Source of the DNA: Clostridiales bacterium UBA4717
GTDB taxonomy: Bacteria; Bacillota; Clostridia; Oscillospirales; CAG-272
NCBI GenBank assembly: GCA_002404395.1
Contig: DHJP01000172.1
Coordinates: 25,191-57,942, forward strand
DNA length: 32,752 bases
Direction: 5' to 3'
Shown: in pieces, positions 1-8,220 of the stretch
Position numbering within the stretch: the first letter of the stretch is position 1
Layout of the letters: every line of letters starts with the position of its first letter
Notes under the pieces: generated by a model
What the model was told of the DNA's origin: nothing
Database searches by the model: none
What the model saw: only the letters and a program-made list of their open reading frames with translations
Program-made: the position numbers and the translations under genes

Positions 1-960
1 AGCCGCGAAAACGATGATTACCGTATACTCAGCGGAGTCAGAAACGGTATGACCACCGGCACGCCTATTGCAATAGTCATACCGAATAAAGACACGAGAA
101 GCGCCGACTATGAATCGACGCGCGGCAGTGCAAGGCCCTCTCACGCCGACTACACCGCGTATGTAAAATACCACGGATATGAAGACTATCGCGGAGGCGG
201 GCACTTTTCCGGCAGAATAACCGCCGCGCTTACCGTTGCCGGCGGGATATTTCTTTCGGCATTAAACAAACTCGGCATTGAGATAGGAACTCATATCCTG
301 AGCTGCGCCGGCATATGCGACCGCAGCTTCGCCTCGCTTCCGGAAGAACTTGCCGACGTTAACGGTCAAAGCTTCCCGGTGCTTGACCCGGAACAGGGAG
401 AAAAAATGATTTCGGCGATCCTCGAAGCAAAATCTCTCGGAGACAGCATCGGCGGAAAAGTGCAGACCGCCGTTTGCGGAGTGCCCGCAGGAGTCGGTGA
501 ACCTTGGTTTGACAGCCTTGAAGGCGTGCTCTCTCACGCGCTTTTTTCGATCGGCGGTATAAAAGGCGTGGAATTTGGCGCAGGATTCGGCTTTTGCGAT
601 ATGCGCGGAAGCGAAGCCAATGATAGTTTTGCGTGCAAAAACGGTCGGATAACGACGCTCAGCAATAACAACGGCGGAATAAACGGCGGCATCTCAAACG
701 GAATGCCGATAGTGTTCAACTGCGCGGTAAAGCCGACTCCCTCAATTTCGATCAGTCAGGAAACGGTTGACTTCATCAAAAACGAAAACACGGTAATGAG
801 TATAAAGGGCAGGCACGACCCGGCTATATTCAAACGGATCTGCCCGGTAATTGACAGCGTAACCGCTCTTACGGTCTGTGATATGCTGGCACAGCGATAC
901 GGAACAGACGTATTAAAAAACGGCTTTGCCGGCACGGCAGAGCCAAAGCAGAAAGGGTGA
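1..960 (+). CDS. aroC: Chorismate synthase, 5' end outside window
   Basis: Converts 5-enolpyruvylshikimate-3-phosphate to chorismate, the last shikimate step, using reduced FMN. The reading frame is open from base 1, before the first visible ATG at 49, and the residues encoded there (SREND..RILSGV) belong to the family, so the gene starts outside the window. About 319 codons are visible; the family is usually about 360 residues, so roughly 40 to 50 are missing. Family landmarks are TTGTPIAIVIPNKD, the GGGHFSGRITA loop in the form common in Clostridia, GVEFGAGF, NGGISNGMPIVF and the C-terminal KGRHDP. The stop is 4 bases before the next start, so it is the first visible gene of an aromatic operon. 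Confidence 0.97.
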   Translation, partial: SRENDDYRILSGVRNGMTTGTPIAIVIPNKDTRSADYESTRGSARPSHADYTAYVKYHGYEDYRGGGHFSGRITAALTVAGGIFLSALNKLGIEIGTHILSCAGICDRSFASLPEELADVNGQSFPVLDPEQGEKMISAILEAKSLGDSIGGKVQTAVCGVPAGVGEPWFDSLEGVLSHALFSIGGIKGVEFGAGFGFCDMRGSEANDSFACKNGRITTLSNNNGGINGGISNGMPIVFNCAVKPTPSISISQETVDFIKNENTVMSIKGRHDPAIFKRICPVIDSVTALTVCDMLAQRYGTDVLKNGFAGTAEPKQKG

Positions 961-964
961 GACA

Positions 965-2209
965 ATGGAATACGGACTGATAGGGGAAAAGCTCGGTCAC
1001 AGCTTCTCAAAAGAAGTGCACGGTCTGATCGCGGATTATGATTACAGACTGCTCGAGATCCCGAAAAACGAGCTTGAAAACTTTATGCATAGCAAAAGCT
1101 TCAGGGGGATCAATGTAACCATACCGTACAAGGAAGCCGTAATACCCTTTGTTGATGAAATATCCGAAGAAGCGCGAAAGATCGGTGCAGTAAATACGAT
1201 AGTTAACCGAAACGGCAGACTTTTCGGCTACAACACCGACTATATGGGAGCGCTCGGGCTTATCAGGCACGCCGATATTGAAATGAAAGGAAAAAAGGTG
1301 CTGATCCTCGGCAGCGGCGGTACCTGCAAGACCCTTTCGGCTGTCGTGCGCGACCTCGGCGCTCAAAGTCTGATCAAGGTTTCGCGCAAAGCAAGCGCAG
1401 ACGCAATAAGCTACGATATGCTGAATCTGCATTATGACGCGGAAGTAATCATAAACACCACCCCCGTCGGCATGTTTCCGAAAAACAGCGACTGCCCGAT
1501 AGATATCGAATGTTTTCCGAAGCTTGAAGGCGTGGTTGACGTCATTTACAATCCGCTTGACACGGTTCTTATCAGACAAGCCAAGGAAAAGGGCATCAAA
1601 GCAAGCGGCGGTCTTTATATGCTGGTAGCGCAGGCAGTATACGCTTCAGAGCTTTTCCTCGGTGTCGATGAGCATGATGAAGAAAGAATACAGCGCATAT
1701 TCCGCAAAATTTCGGCAGACAAGGAAAACATCGTCCTCATCGGTATGCCATCAAGCGGAAAAAGCAGTGTCGGCAGCTTTTTAGGTAAGCTATTGAACAG
1801 AGCGGTGTTTGATTCAGATGAAGAGGTCGTCGGCTCATCCGGAAAAAGCATCAAAGAAATTTTTGAAAGTGAAGGCGAATCGGCTTTCAGAATGCGGGAA
1901 AAATCGGCGATTGCCGCGCTGTCTCAAAAAAGCGGGTGCATTATCGCTACCGGCGGCGGCGCGGTGCTCGACGCGGAAAACGTGATGCGGCTCAAGCAAA
2001 ACGGCAGACTGTTCTTCCTTGACCGCTCGCTTGAAAAGCTTGAAGCGACAGGCGACCGTCCGCTCTCCGACGATCACCAAAAATTAAAGCGTCTGTATGA
2101 ATACCGCCGTCCGATATATCTTGCTGCCGCCGATTTTACGGTCTGCGGCGACGGAAGCGTTGAAGAGACCGCCGTCAGAATAAGCGAAACATTCAATTGC
2201 AGCGTCTGA
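965..2209 (+). CDS. aroE-aroK: Bifunctional shikimate dehydrogenase / shikimate kinase (AroE-AroK fusion)
   Basis: One 414-residue chain carries two successive-substrate enzymes. Residues 1-240 are AroE (3-dehydroshikimate to shikimate, NADPH): GHSFSKEVHG, GINVTIPYKEAV with catalytic Lys56, GYNTDYMG with Asp92, the nucleotide loop LILGSGGTCK and the C-terminal GGLYMLVAQA. Residues 255-414 are AroK (ATP-dependent 3-phosphorylation): P-loop GMPSSGKS at 260-267, shikimate-binding FDSDEE and Arg309, the GGG motif at 330-332 and lid Arg365 in GDRPL. The ATG at 965 is chosen because AAAGGGTGA overlapping the aroC stop is well spaced and AroE homology starts there; an in-frame ATG at 926 lies inside aroC. 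Both active sites look intact. The linker is only about 15 residues. Confidence 0.95.
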   Translation: MEYGLIGEKLGHSFSKEVHGLIADYDYRLLEIPKNELENFMHSKSFRGINVTIPYKEAVIPFVDEISEEARKIGAVNTIVNRNGRLFGYNTDYMGALGLIRHADIEMKGKKVLILGSGGTCKTLSAVVRDLGAQSLIKVSRKASADAISYDMLNLHYDAEVIINTTPVGMFPKNSDCPIDIECFPKLEGVVDVIYNPLDTVLIRQAKEKGIKASGGLYMLVAQAVYASELFLGVDEHDEERIQRIFRKISADKENIVLIGMPSSGKSSVGSFLGKLLNRAVFDSDEEVVGSSGKSIKEIFESEGESAFRMREKSAIAALSQKSGCIIATGGGAVLDAENVMRLKQNGRLFFLDRSLEKLEATGDRPLSDDHQKLKRLYEYRRPIYLAAADFTVCGDGSVEETAVRISETFNCSV

Positions 2210-2253
2210 TGAGCCGTCCCACATAAATAGATTCTACCGATACGGAGGCAAAA

Positions 2254-2712
2254 ATGAAAATACTGATAATCAACGGGCCGAATCTGAATATGCTCGGCAT
2301 CAGAGAGCCTGATATATACGGCAACAGATCGTATGAGGACCTGTTAAAGCTTATCCGCGATCATGCCGAAAAGAAAAAGCTTGAAGTGATATTCTTTCAG
2401 TCGAACCACGAGGGAGATATAGTTGACGAAATACAAAAAGCCTACTTTGATATGACTGACGGTATCGTGATCAATCCTGCGGCATACACGCACACGAGCG
2501 TGGCAATTGCCGATGCGCTTAAGGCTGTCGCGCTTCCGACGGTCGAAGTACATATTTCGGACGTTGATTCGCGCGAAGACTTCAGAAAGATCAGCTATGT
2601 GCGATCTGTGGCGACCGCCTGTGTTTCGGGACTCGGTTTTGACGGGTATCTGAAAGCGATCGACATTGTCGCCGAGGAGATAGAGAAAAATCACAGGAGT
2701 CGGTCGAAATGA
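2254..2712 (+). CDS. aroQ: Type II 3-dehydroquinate dehydratase
   Basis: Dehydrates 3-dehydroquinate to 3-dehydroshikimate; type II enzymes are small dodecameric proteins. The length of 152 residues is typical. The set of residues known from the M. tuberculosis enzyme is present: NGPNLNMLG at 7-15, Arg17, catalytic Tyr22, FQSNHEG, Asn74 and His80 in INPAAYTH, His100 and Ser102 in VEVHIS, and Arg111. GGAGG lies 5 bases before the ATG. The stop codon overlaps the aroA start (ATGA), implying translational coupling. It follows the AroE-AroK fusion by 44 bases and clearly belongs to the same transcript. Confidence 0.96.
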   Translation: MKILIINGPNLNMLGIREPDIYGNRSYEDLLKLIRDHAEKKKLEVIFFQSNHEGDIVDEIQKAYFDMTDGIVINPAAYTHTSVAIADALKAVALPTVEVHISDVDSREDFRKISYVRSVATACVSGLGFDGYLKAIDIVAEEIEKNHRSRSK

Positions 2713-3917
2713 AGATAACAATAAATAAAAGCCGCCTGAGCGGCAGCGTCGTTGCTCCCCCGTCGAAAAGCGTCTCGCACAGATATCTGATCTGCGCCGC
2801 GCTTGCCGAAGGAGAAAGTGTGATCGAAAACCTCGGAGTAAGCGAAGATATTCTCGCCACTGCGGACTGTCTCAGAGCACTCGGCGCCGACATAACCACC
2901 GAAAACGGCAAAACGACTGTGCGCGGCTTCGGCAGGACGCCGGACCCGCGCGGCATACTCGGATGCCGCGAAAGCGGGAGCACCCTCAGATTTTTGATTC
3001 CCGTCTCCATGCTCTCCGGACGAACGGTTGAATTTTCGGGCAGTGCAAGGCTGATCGAACGCGGCGTCGAGGTATATTCCTCCGTGCTTGAAAAGTGCGG
3101 CGCCGAAATAAATTTCGGCAAAAATCGGATCAGTGTGCACGGTAAGTTAATTTCCGGAAAATACGAGATCCCGGGTTATATCAGCAGTCAGTATATATCC
3201 GGAATGCTCTTTGCGCTTCCCTTACTTGAATCCGACAGCATAATCGGAATCATTCCCCCGCTTGAAAGCGGAAGTTATCTTGATATCACTCTTGACGCCT
3301 TGAAAAACTTCGGAGTCGTCACCGAACGCCCGGACAGATACACATACGTGATCCGAGGCGGGCAACACTATACCCCCTGCAAGGTAAGAGTTGAAGGCGA
3401 TTACTCAAACGCCGCATTTTTGTACGCGCTCGGCGCGGTCGGCGGCAATATCAGAGTCGAGGGACTTGATCCGTCAAGCATTCAGGGAGATCGCGTATGT
3501 ATAAGTATGATCGAAAAGCTCGCTGAAGGCTGTCCCGCGCTTGACCTCTCCGACTGTCCCGATCTTGCGCCCGTGCTGTTTGCAACCGCCGCAGTCTTTA
3601 ACGGCGCACACTTTAGCGGTACAAAACGGCTTGCCATAAAAGAAAGCAACCGCGCGATCGCCATGGCTAAGGAGCTTGCCAAATTCGGGATAGAGGTCAG
3701 AGTCGGAGAAAACACGGTCGATGTGCTGCCCGGCTCGCTCAGGACCCCCGCACTGCCGCTTTTAGGCCACAACGATCATCGGATCGTAATGGCGCTGTGC
3801 GTGCCCGCGATCCTGACCGGCGCCGTAATCGAAGGCTGTGAAGCGATAAACAAAAGTTATCCCGACTTTTTCAAAACTCTTGAAGTGCTCGGTGCGGAGG
3901 TAAGCTATGGAACTTGA
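2709..3917 (+). CDS. aroA: 3-phosphoshikimate 1-carboxyvinyltransferase (EPSP synthase)
   Basis: Transfers enolpyruvate from PEP to shikimate-3-phosphate. The 402-residue protein has the N-terminal substrate loop APPSKSVSHR (Lys20, Ser21, Arg25), the PEP loop ESGSTLRF at 88-95, KESNRAIAMAKEL and HNDHRIVMAL. In the PEP loop the glycine equivalent to E. coli Gly96 is kept (Gly90), while the position equivalent to E. coli Pro101 is Phe95; this alignment was made by eye. The start overlaps the aroQ stop by 4 bases, with AGGAG about 9 bases upstream. The end overlaps tyrA by 11 bases. Confidence 0.96.
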   Translation: MKITINKSRLSGSVVAPPSKSVSHRYLICAALAEGESVIENLGVSEDILATADCLRALGADITTENGKTTVRGFGRTPDPRGILGCRESGSTLRFLIPVSMLSGRTVEFSGSARLIERGVEVYSSVLEKCGAEINFGKNRISVHGKLISGKYEIPGYISSQYISGMLFALPLLESDSIIGIIPPLESGSYLDITLDALKNFGVVTERPDRYTYVIRGGQHYTPCKVRVEGDYSNAAFLYALGAVGGNIRVEGLDPSSIQGDRVCISMIEKLAEGCPALDLSDCPDLAPVLFATAAVFNGAHFSGTKRLAIKESNRAIAMAKELAKFGIEVRVGENTVDVLPGSLRTPALPLLGHNDHRIVMALCVPAILTGAVIEGCEAINKSYPDFFKTLEVLGAEVSYGT

Positions 3918-4761
3918 CAAGAACAAAAAAATACTTATAATCGGACTCGGCCTAATCGGAGGAAGCTATGCAAAAGGGCTTTCCGCGGCAGGCTATACGG
4001 TAGGCGCTATAGATACCTGCCGCGATTCTATAGATTATGCACTTGAATACGGATATATAAAAAGCGGAAGCACCGAGACAGAAAAAGAATATGTAGGCGA
4101 ATTTGACATACTGATCTTCGCGCTCTATCCGCACATATTTATCGAATGGGTGGAAAAGTATCAAAGCTTTATAAAAAGCGGCGCACTGCTTACCGATGTG
4201 ACCGGAGTCAAGTGCAGTATCGTTGATAAGATCCAACTATTGTTGCGACCCGACCTTGAATTTATAGGTGCGCATCCGATGGCAGGCCGCGAAGTAAGCG
4301 GAGTGAGGAATGCCACCGACGCAATTTTTAAAAACGCAAACTACATCGTCACTCCGAGCGCGCGAAACACCGCATCGGCAATTGAAACGGCAGAAGCGCT
4401 CGCCCGTGTGCTCGGCTTCGGCAAGCTCAGCCGTCTTTCCCCCGAAAAGCACGATGAAATGATCGGCTTTCTCTCACAGCTTACCCATTGTATCGCAGTA
4501 GCGCTTATGACCTGCAAAGAATCAAAACATCTTGCCGAATACACAGGCGACTCATTCAGAGATCTTACAAGGATCGCAAAGATAAATGAGGATATGTGGT
4601 CCGAGCTGTTCTTTCTGAACCGCGACGAGCTTATAAGTCAGATGGAGCTTTTCCTTAACAAATTCACATATATAAAAGACTGCTTGGTAAACGGCGATGA
4701 AGAGAGCTTGAAAGCCACCATGCGCCTGTCAACCGAAAACCGCAAATACTTTGATAAATAA
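3907..4761 (+). CDS. tyrA: Prephenate dehydrogenase
   Basis: Oxidatively decarboxylates prephenate to 4-hydroxyphenylpyruvate for tyrosine synthesis, using NAD(P)+. The 284-residue protein opens with a Rossmann loop (GLGLIGGS at 13-20). It then has GAHPMAGREVSGV, the helical THCIAVALMT segment with the conserved His, and FRDLTRIAK..MWSELF. There is no C-terminal ACT domain, so tyrosine feedback through ACT is not expected, and no fused chorismate mutase. The ATG at 3907 lies 11 bases inside aroA, with GGAGG just upstream, again suggesting coupled translation. It could be an arogenate dehydrogenase; sequence alone does not settle this. Confidence 0.93.
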   Translation: MELDKNKKILIIGLGLIGGSYAKGLSAAGYTVGAIDTCRDSIDYALEYGYIKSGSTETEKEYVGEFDILIFALYPHIFIEWVEKYQSFIKSGALLTDVTGVKCSIVDKIQLLLRPDLEFIGAHPMAGREVSGVRNATDAIFKNANYIVTPSARNTASAIETAEALARVLGFGKLSRLSPEKHDEMIGFLSQLTHCIAVALMTCKESKHLAEYTGDSFRDLTRIAKINEDMWSELFFLNRDELISQMELFLNKFTYIKDCLVNGDEESLKATMRLSTENRKYFDK

Positions 4762-4791
4762 TTTTTAACCATGAAAGGTGAGTGAACTATT

Positions 4792-5820
4792 ATGAATATG
4801 GAATTTAAAAGAAAACTGCCCGAACCGCGCGATGTAATAAATATGTACCCGATGTCCGAGGCACTTGTAAAACAGAAAAACGAAAACGACGTTGAGATCA
4901 GAAATGTCTTTTCGGGTAAGAGCGATAAATTCATACTTGTGATCGGACCCTGCTCGGCAGACAGAGAGGACGCGGTGCTTGATTACATATCAAGGCTCAG
5001 AAAAGTACAGGACAAGGTCAAAGACAAAATCGTTATAATTCCGCGGATCTATACCAACAAACCGAGAACCACGGGCGCGGGGTACAAGGGAATGCTGCAT
5101 CAAAGCGATCCCCACAGCTCGCCGGATATGCTCAAAGGACTGCTTGCCATACGCAGACTTCACATAAAAGCCCTTGAAACGACCGGCTTTTCCGGAGCGG
5201 ATGAAATGCTCTACCCCGAAAATCACCGTTACCTTGCCGACGTACTCTCGTATGTTGCCATAGGCGCAAGATCCGTGGAAAATCAACAGCACCGTCTTAC
5301 CGCAAGCGGACTTGAGCTTCCGGTCGGCATGAAAAATCCGACCAGCGGCGACCTTTCGGTAATGGTAAATGCCATTACCGCCGCACAGAGCGCGCACGTG
5401 TTCAGCTACGGAGGCTGGGAGGTCGCAAGCAAAGGAAACAAGCTGGCTCACGCAGTGCTGCGCGGTTTTGTCAACAAGCACGGACAGGCATTCCCGAACT
5501 ACCATTACGAAGATCTCAACACGCTTTGCGAGATCTACGCTAAAAGCAGCTTGAGCAATCCTGCGGTCATTATTGACACCAACCACTCAAACTCCGGAAA
5601 GAAGTGGGATGAACAACCCCGTATCGCCAAGGAGATCCTTCACAGCACCCGTCATTCAAAAGATATATTCAAGCTTGTAAAGGGACTGATGATCGAATCA
5701 TACATAGAAGACGGGTGCCAGAAGATCGAGGACGGCGTATACGGAAAATCCATCACCGACCCTTGTCTCGGTTGGGAAAAGACCGAAAGGCTGATCTATG
5801 AGATCGCCGAGCTGAGATAA
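4792..5820 (+). CDS. aroF: Class I 3-deoxy-7-phosphoheptulonate (DAHP) synthase
   Basis: Condenses PEP and erythrose-4-phosphate, the first committed aromatic step. The 342-residue protein matches the class I alpha group (AroF/G/H-like): GPCSADRED with metal-ligand Cys54, PRIYTNKPRTTGAGYKG with the PEP-binding KPRTT at 90-94, RSVENQQHR, GMKNPTSGD, DTNHSNSGK and GLMIESYIEDG. The length suits the catalytic barrel plus the short N-terminal regulatory extension of this group. AAAGGTGA precedes the ATG. The gap to tyrA is 30 bases. It is the last gene of the operon seen here. The paralogue symbol (F, G or H) is not determinable. Confidence 0.94.
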   Translation: MNMEFKRKLPEPRDVINMYPMSEALVKQKNENDVEIRNVFSGKSDKFILVIGPCSADREDAVLDYISRLRKVQDKVKDKIVIIPRIYTNKPRTTGAGYKGMLHQSDPHSSPDMLKGLLAIRRLHIKALETTGFSGADEMLYPENHRYLADVLSYVAIGARSVENQQHRLTASGLELPVGMKNPTSGDLSVMVNAITAAQSAHVFSYGGWEVASKGNKLAHAVLRGFVNKHGQAFPNYHYEDLNTLCEIYAKSSLSNPAVIIDTNHSNSGKKWDEQPRIAKEILHSTRHSKDIFKLVKGLMIESYIEDGCQKIEDGVYGKSITDPCLGWEKTERLIYEIAELR

Positions 5821-5969
5821 AGTTCGCGGTATAACAGACAAAAATCCGCGGACAATAATCGTATCAGTCTGCGCCGCCCCAAGCGCTCAAGTCGGCGGCA
5901 TTAAAAGCTTAAAGCTTTACCAAGCAATAAAAACTGTCGTGAAATTTGACATAAAGGAGCACTGAAGCA
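5821..5969. other. Intergenic gap after the aro operon with two GC hairpins
   Basis: The 149 bases contain two possible stems: CGCGG (5825-5829) with CCGCG (5846-5850), and GCCGCC (5873-5878) with GGCGGC (5894-5899). Neither is followed by a U-run, so a Rho-independent terminator is not convincing. I see no good sigma-A promoter; a TTGACA near 5945 has no -10 box before the next gene. Confidence 0.4.
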
Positions 5970-6938
5970 ATGCGGTCGGATACTCAAAAAAGCAAATACG
6001 ATCTGATAATTCTCGGAGGAGGTCCTGCCGGACTCAGCGCGGCGGTATATGCCGGCCGAGATGGGCTTGACACTCTTGTTATAGAGTCTGCCGCAGTCGG
6101 CGGGCAGATGCTCAAAACCGATATGATCGAAAACTACCCCGGCGTTCCCGCGATCTCCGGCACGGAGCTTGCGCAGCAGATGCGGGCGCAGGCAGAAGGC
6201 TTCGGCGCCGAATTTGCAAGCGCTAAGGTGAAACTCGTATCGCTTGACTCAGATCCGAAAATAATTGAAACCGCCAGCGGCAGATTCACCGCGGAGGCTG
6301 TGATCATTGCCACGGGAGCAACCCCGAAAAAACTTGGTTTTGAAGGCGAATCACGATTTGTCGGCAAAGGCATAAGCTATTGCGCGACCTGCGACGGTTT
6401 CTTTTTCCGCGGCAAAGAGGTATTCGTAGTCGGCGGCGGCAATTCCGCCGCCGAGGAAGCGCTTTTTTTGACAAAATTTGCACGCAAGGTCACAATGCTT
6501 GTCAGACGCGACACGCTCCGATGTGAAGCGTTGCTTGCCAAAAGACTTGCCGATTCGCCGAAGCTTGAAATAAAGTACAATTATGAAGTTGTCAAAGCCT
6601 CGGGAGACACGCTTCTCGAAGCGCTCGAAGTTAAAAACAATAAAACGGGCGAACATACGATATTACGTCCCAATGAGGGAGACGGATGCCTCGGATTGTT
6701 TATTTTTGCCGGGTACGCTCCCTCAACCGAACTCTTTGCCGACAAACTGCCGCTTGATGAAAAAGGTTATATTCCGACAAATGAAAACTGTGCGACAAAG
6801 CTCTGCGGTGTGTATGCGGCGGGAGATGTCAGAGCCAAGGCGTTGCATCAGGTAATTACGGCGGCGTCAGATGGCGCTGTTGCCGCCAAAGCGGCGGCGG
6901 CATATATTTCGTCCCGTGAACATTCATTCGTCGTTTGA
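5970..6938 (+). CDS. trxB: Thioredoxin reductase-like FAD/NAD(P) oxidoreductase
   Basis: A low-Mr thioredoxin reductase: FAD takes electrons from a nicotinamide or other donor and passes them to a CxxC and then to thioredoxin. In the 322 residues: FAD loop GGGPAG at 16-21, redox CATC at 138-141 followed by DG, second dinucleotide loop GGGNSA at 155-160, and the terminal AAGDVRAKALHQV FAD segment. The NADPH-selectivity stretch reads VRRDTLR where classical enzymes have HRRxxxR; both Arg positions are kept, so NADPH use is likely. AAAGGAG sits 10 bases before the ATG. No thioredoxin gene is adjacent, so the physiological partner is inferred. Confidence 0.88.
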   Translation: MRSDTQKSKYDLIILGGGPAGLSAAVYAGRDGLDTLVIESAAVGGQMLKTDMIENYPGVPAISGTELAQQMRAQAEGFGAEFASAKVKLVSLDSDPKIIETASGRFTAEAVIIATGATPKKLGFEGESRFVGKGISYCATCDGFFFRGKEVFVVGGGNSAAEEALFLTKFARKVTMLVRRDTLRCEALLAKRLADSPKLEIKYNYEVVKASGDTLLEALEVKNNKTGEHTILRPNEGDGCLGLFIFAGYAPSTELFADKLPLDEKGYIPTNENCATKLCGVYAAGDVRAKALHQVITAASDGAVAAKAAAAYISSREHSFVV

Positions 6939-6959
6939 GTGCATAAACTCCGATTAGTG

Positions 6960-6988
6960 TTGACATATTTGACTGTATCTGTTATAAT
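6960..6988 (+). promoter_or_regulatory. Consensus sigma-A promoter for the ECF S component
   Basis: TTGACA (6960-6965), a 17-bp spacer and TATAAT (6983-6988), with a TGT extension before the -10. Both hexamers match the sigma-70/sigma-A consensus exactly. Predicted transcription start is near 6995, giving a leader of about 34 nt, too short for a riboswitch aptamer. Confidence 0.9.
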
Positions 6989-7028
6989 TCGGATATAAGC
7001 TGATCCCGAAGGAGGAAAACAAAATCGC

Positions 7029-7622
7029 ATGAAAACCGCAATGACCGATAAAGTCCGCAGACTGACGCTTAACGCAGTCCTCGCCGCTATAGTGGCAGTC
7101 GTCTCTTTTCTTCCGCTGCGCACTCTCGGACTTGAGATAACCTTTTCGATGGTTCCGGTAGCGATCGGCGCGATCGTACTCGGACCGGCATCCGGAGCCT
7201 TCCTCGGCGGAGTATTCGGAGTCGTAAGCTTTTTGCAATGCCTCGGGTACAGTTCGTTCGGCGCGGCGCTTTTCGCCATTAACCCCGTATTTACTTTTCT
7301 GACCTGCGTACCGACCCGAATCCTTGCAGGTATGCTTGCCGGGCTCATCTTCCGCGCCGTTCCGAAAAAAAAATCGGACAGTGCAGCCACAGCAACGGCA
7401 GCCGTATGCGCACCGATACTTAACACGCTGTTCTTTATGGGCACATTGACCGTCTGCTTCTACAATACCGAATATATCCAAGGCTTTGCAGAGCTTTTAA
7501 ACGCGACGAACCCCATAAACTTTATTTTGCTTTTCGTCGGAATAAACGGCATAGTTGAGATCATATGCGGCTTTGCGCTTGCACTTCCGATCTCAAAAGT
7601 AATCAGGCGCGTTGTGAAATGA
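7029..7622 (+). CDS. ECF transporter S component (substrate-binding membrane subunit)
   Basis: A 197-residue, very hydrophobic protein with about six membrane segments and the pattern of energy-coupling-factor S subunits: a short basic N-terminus, LTLNAVLAAIVAVVSF, then VPVAIGAIVLGPASGAFLGGVFGVVSF and a C-terminal FVGINGIVEIICGFALALP helix. S subunits bind a vitamin or metal and dock on a shared EcfA-EcfA'-EcfT module. No EcfA or EcfT gene is nearby, so this is a group II style S subunit relying on a module elsewhere. The ligand cannot be read from sequence; the GPxxGAxxGxxxG region resembles folate- and pantothenate-type subunits. GGAGG lies 13 bases before the ATG. Confidence 0.85.
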   Translation: MKTAMTDKVRRLTLNAVLAAIVAVVSFLPLRTLGLEITFSMVPVAIGAIVLGPASGAFLGGVFGVVSFLQCLGYSSFGAALFAINPVFTFLTCVPTRILAGMLAGLIFRAVPKKKSDSAATATAAVCAPILNTLFFMGTLTVCFYNTEYIQGFAELLNATNPINFILLFVGINGIVEIICGFALALPISKVIRRVVK

Positions 7623-7662
7623 TCATAACCGTCCGCAAAACGGATGGTACGATAGTACGCAC

Positions 7663-7690
7663 AAGGGCTGTCGCAACTGCGACAGCCCTT
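7663..7690 (+). terminator. Terminator-like hairpin after the ECF S gene
   Basis: A perfect 12-bp stem (7663-7674 with 7679-7690) around an AACT loop, 40 bases after the ECF S stop. The 3' side ends CCCTT and then TGACTG, so the U-tract is very short. Termination is likely from stem strength, but possibly incomplete. Confidence 0.65.
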
Positions 7691-7726
7691 TGACTGAATT
7701 ATATAACCGAAAGTGAAATTATAAAC

Positions 7727-8209
7727 ATGAAAAACACTTCGCTTTGCTATCTTGAATCCGAAGGCAAATACCTGATGCTTCATCGCATCTCAAAGCAAAA
7801 TGACGAGAACGCGGGCAAATGGATCGGAATAGGCGGCAAATTCGAAGAGGGAGAAAGTCCCGAAGAATGTGTGCGCCGCGAGGTGAAAGAAGAGACCGGG
7901 CTCACGCTTGACCGCGCAAGCTTCAGAGGTATCGTAACTTTTACCGACTCAAACGAAAAAGGAATTACTACCGAATATATGTTTCTCTTTACAAGCAGCG
8001 ATTTTTCGGGAACGCTTACGCCCTGCAACGAGGGAGTGCTTGAGTGGATCCCGAAGTCGGAGATACATAAGCTCCCGCTTTGGGAAGGCGATCACGTTTT
8101 TCTTAACCTGCTCGAAGCAGGAAGTCCGTTCTTCTCACTCAAGCTTTGCTACTCAAACGGCAGTCTTTGCGAGGTTTATCTGAACGGCAGCAAACAGCAA
8201 AACCTTTAG
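7727..8209 (+). CDS. Nudix hydrolase, MutT/8-oxo-dGTPase-like
   Basis: Nudix proteins cleave nucleoside diphosphates linked to another moiety. The 160-residue protein has a complete Nudix box at residues 37-59 (G-x5-E-x7-RE-V-x-EE-x-GL). The preceding KWIGIGGKFEEGES is characteristic of the 8-oxo-dGTP diphosphatase-like group in Firmicutes. A later EWIPKSEIHKLPLWEGD segment is also typical. A house-cleaning role on oxidised nucleotides is the best guess; substrate assignment in Nudix families is weak. The ribosome site is poor (GAAAGTGA). It converges with the aminopeptidase gene, only 11 bases between stops. Confidence 0.85.
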   Translation: MKNTSLCYLESEGKYLMLHRISKQNDENAGKWIGIGGKFEEGESPEECVRREVKEETGLTLDRASFRGIVTFTDSNEKGITTEYMFLFTSSDFSGTLTPCNEGVLEWIPKSEIHKLPLWEGDHVFLNLLEAGSPFFSLKLCYSNGSLCEVYLNGSKQQNL

Positions 8210-8220
8210 CCTTTAAAAAC

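Noticed and set aside
6989..7028. Riboswitch before the ECF S component.
   Set aside because: The leader from the predicted start is only about 34 nt, too short for any known vitamin aptamer.
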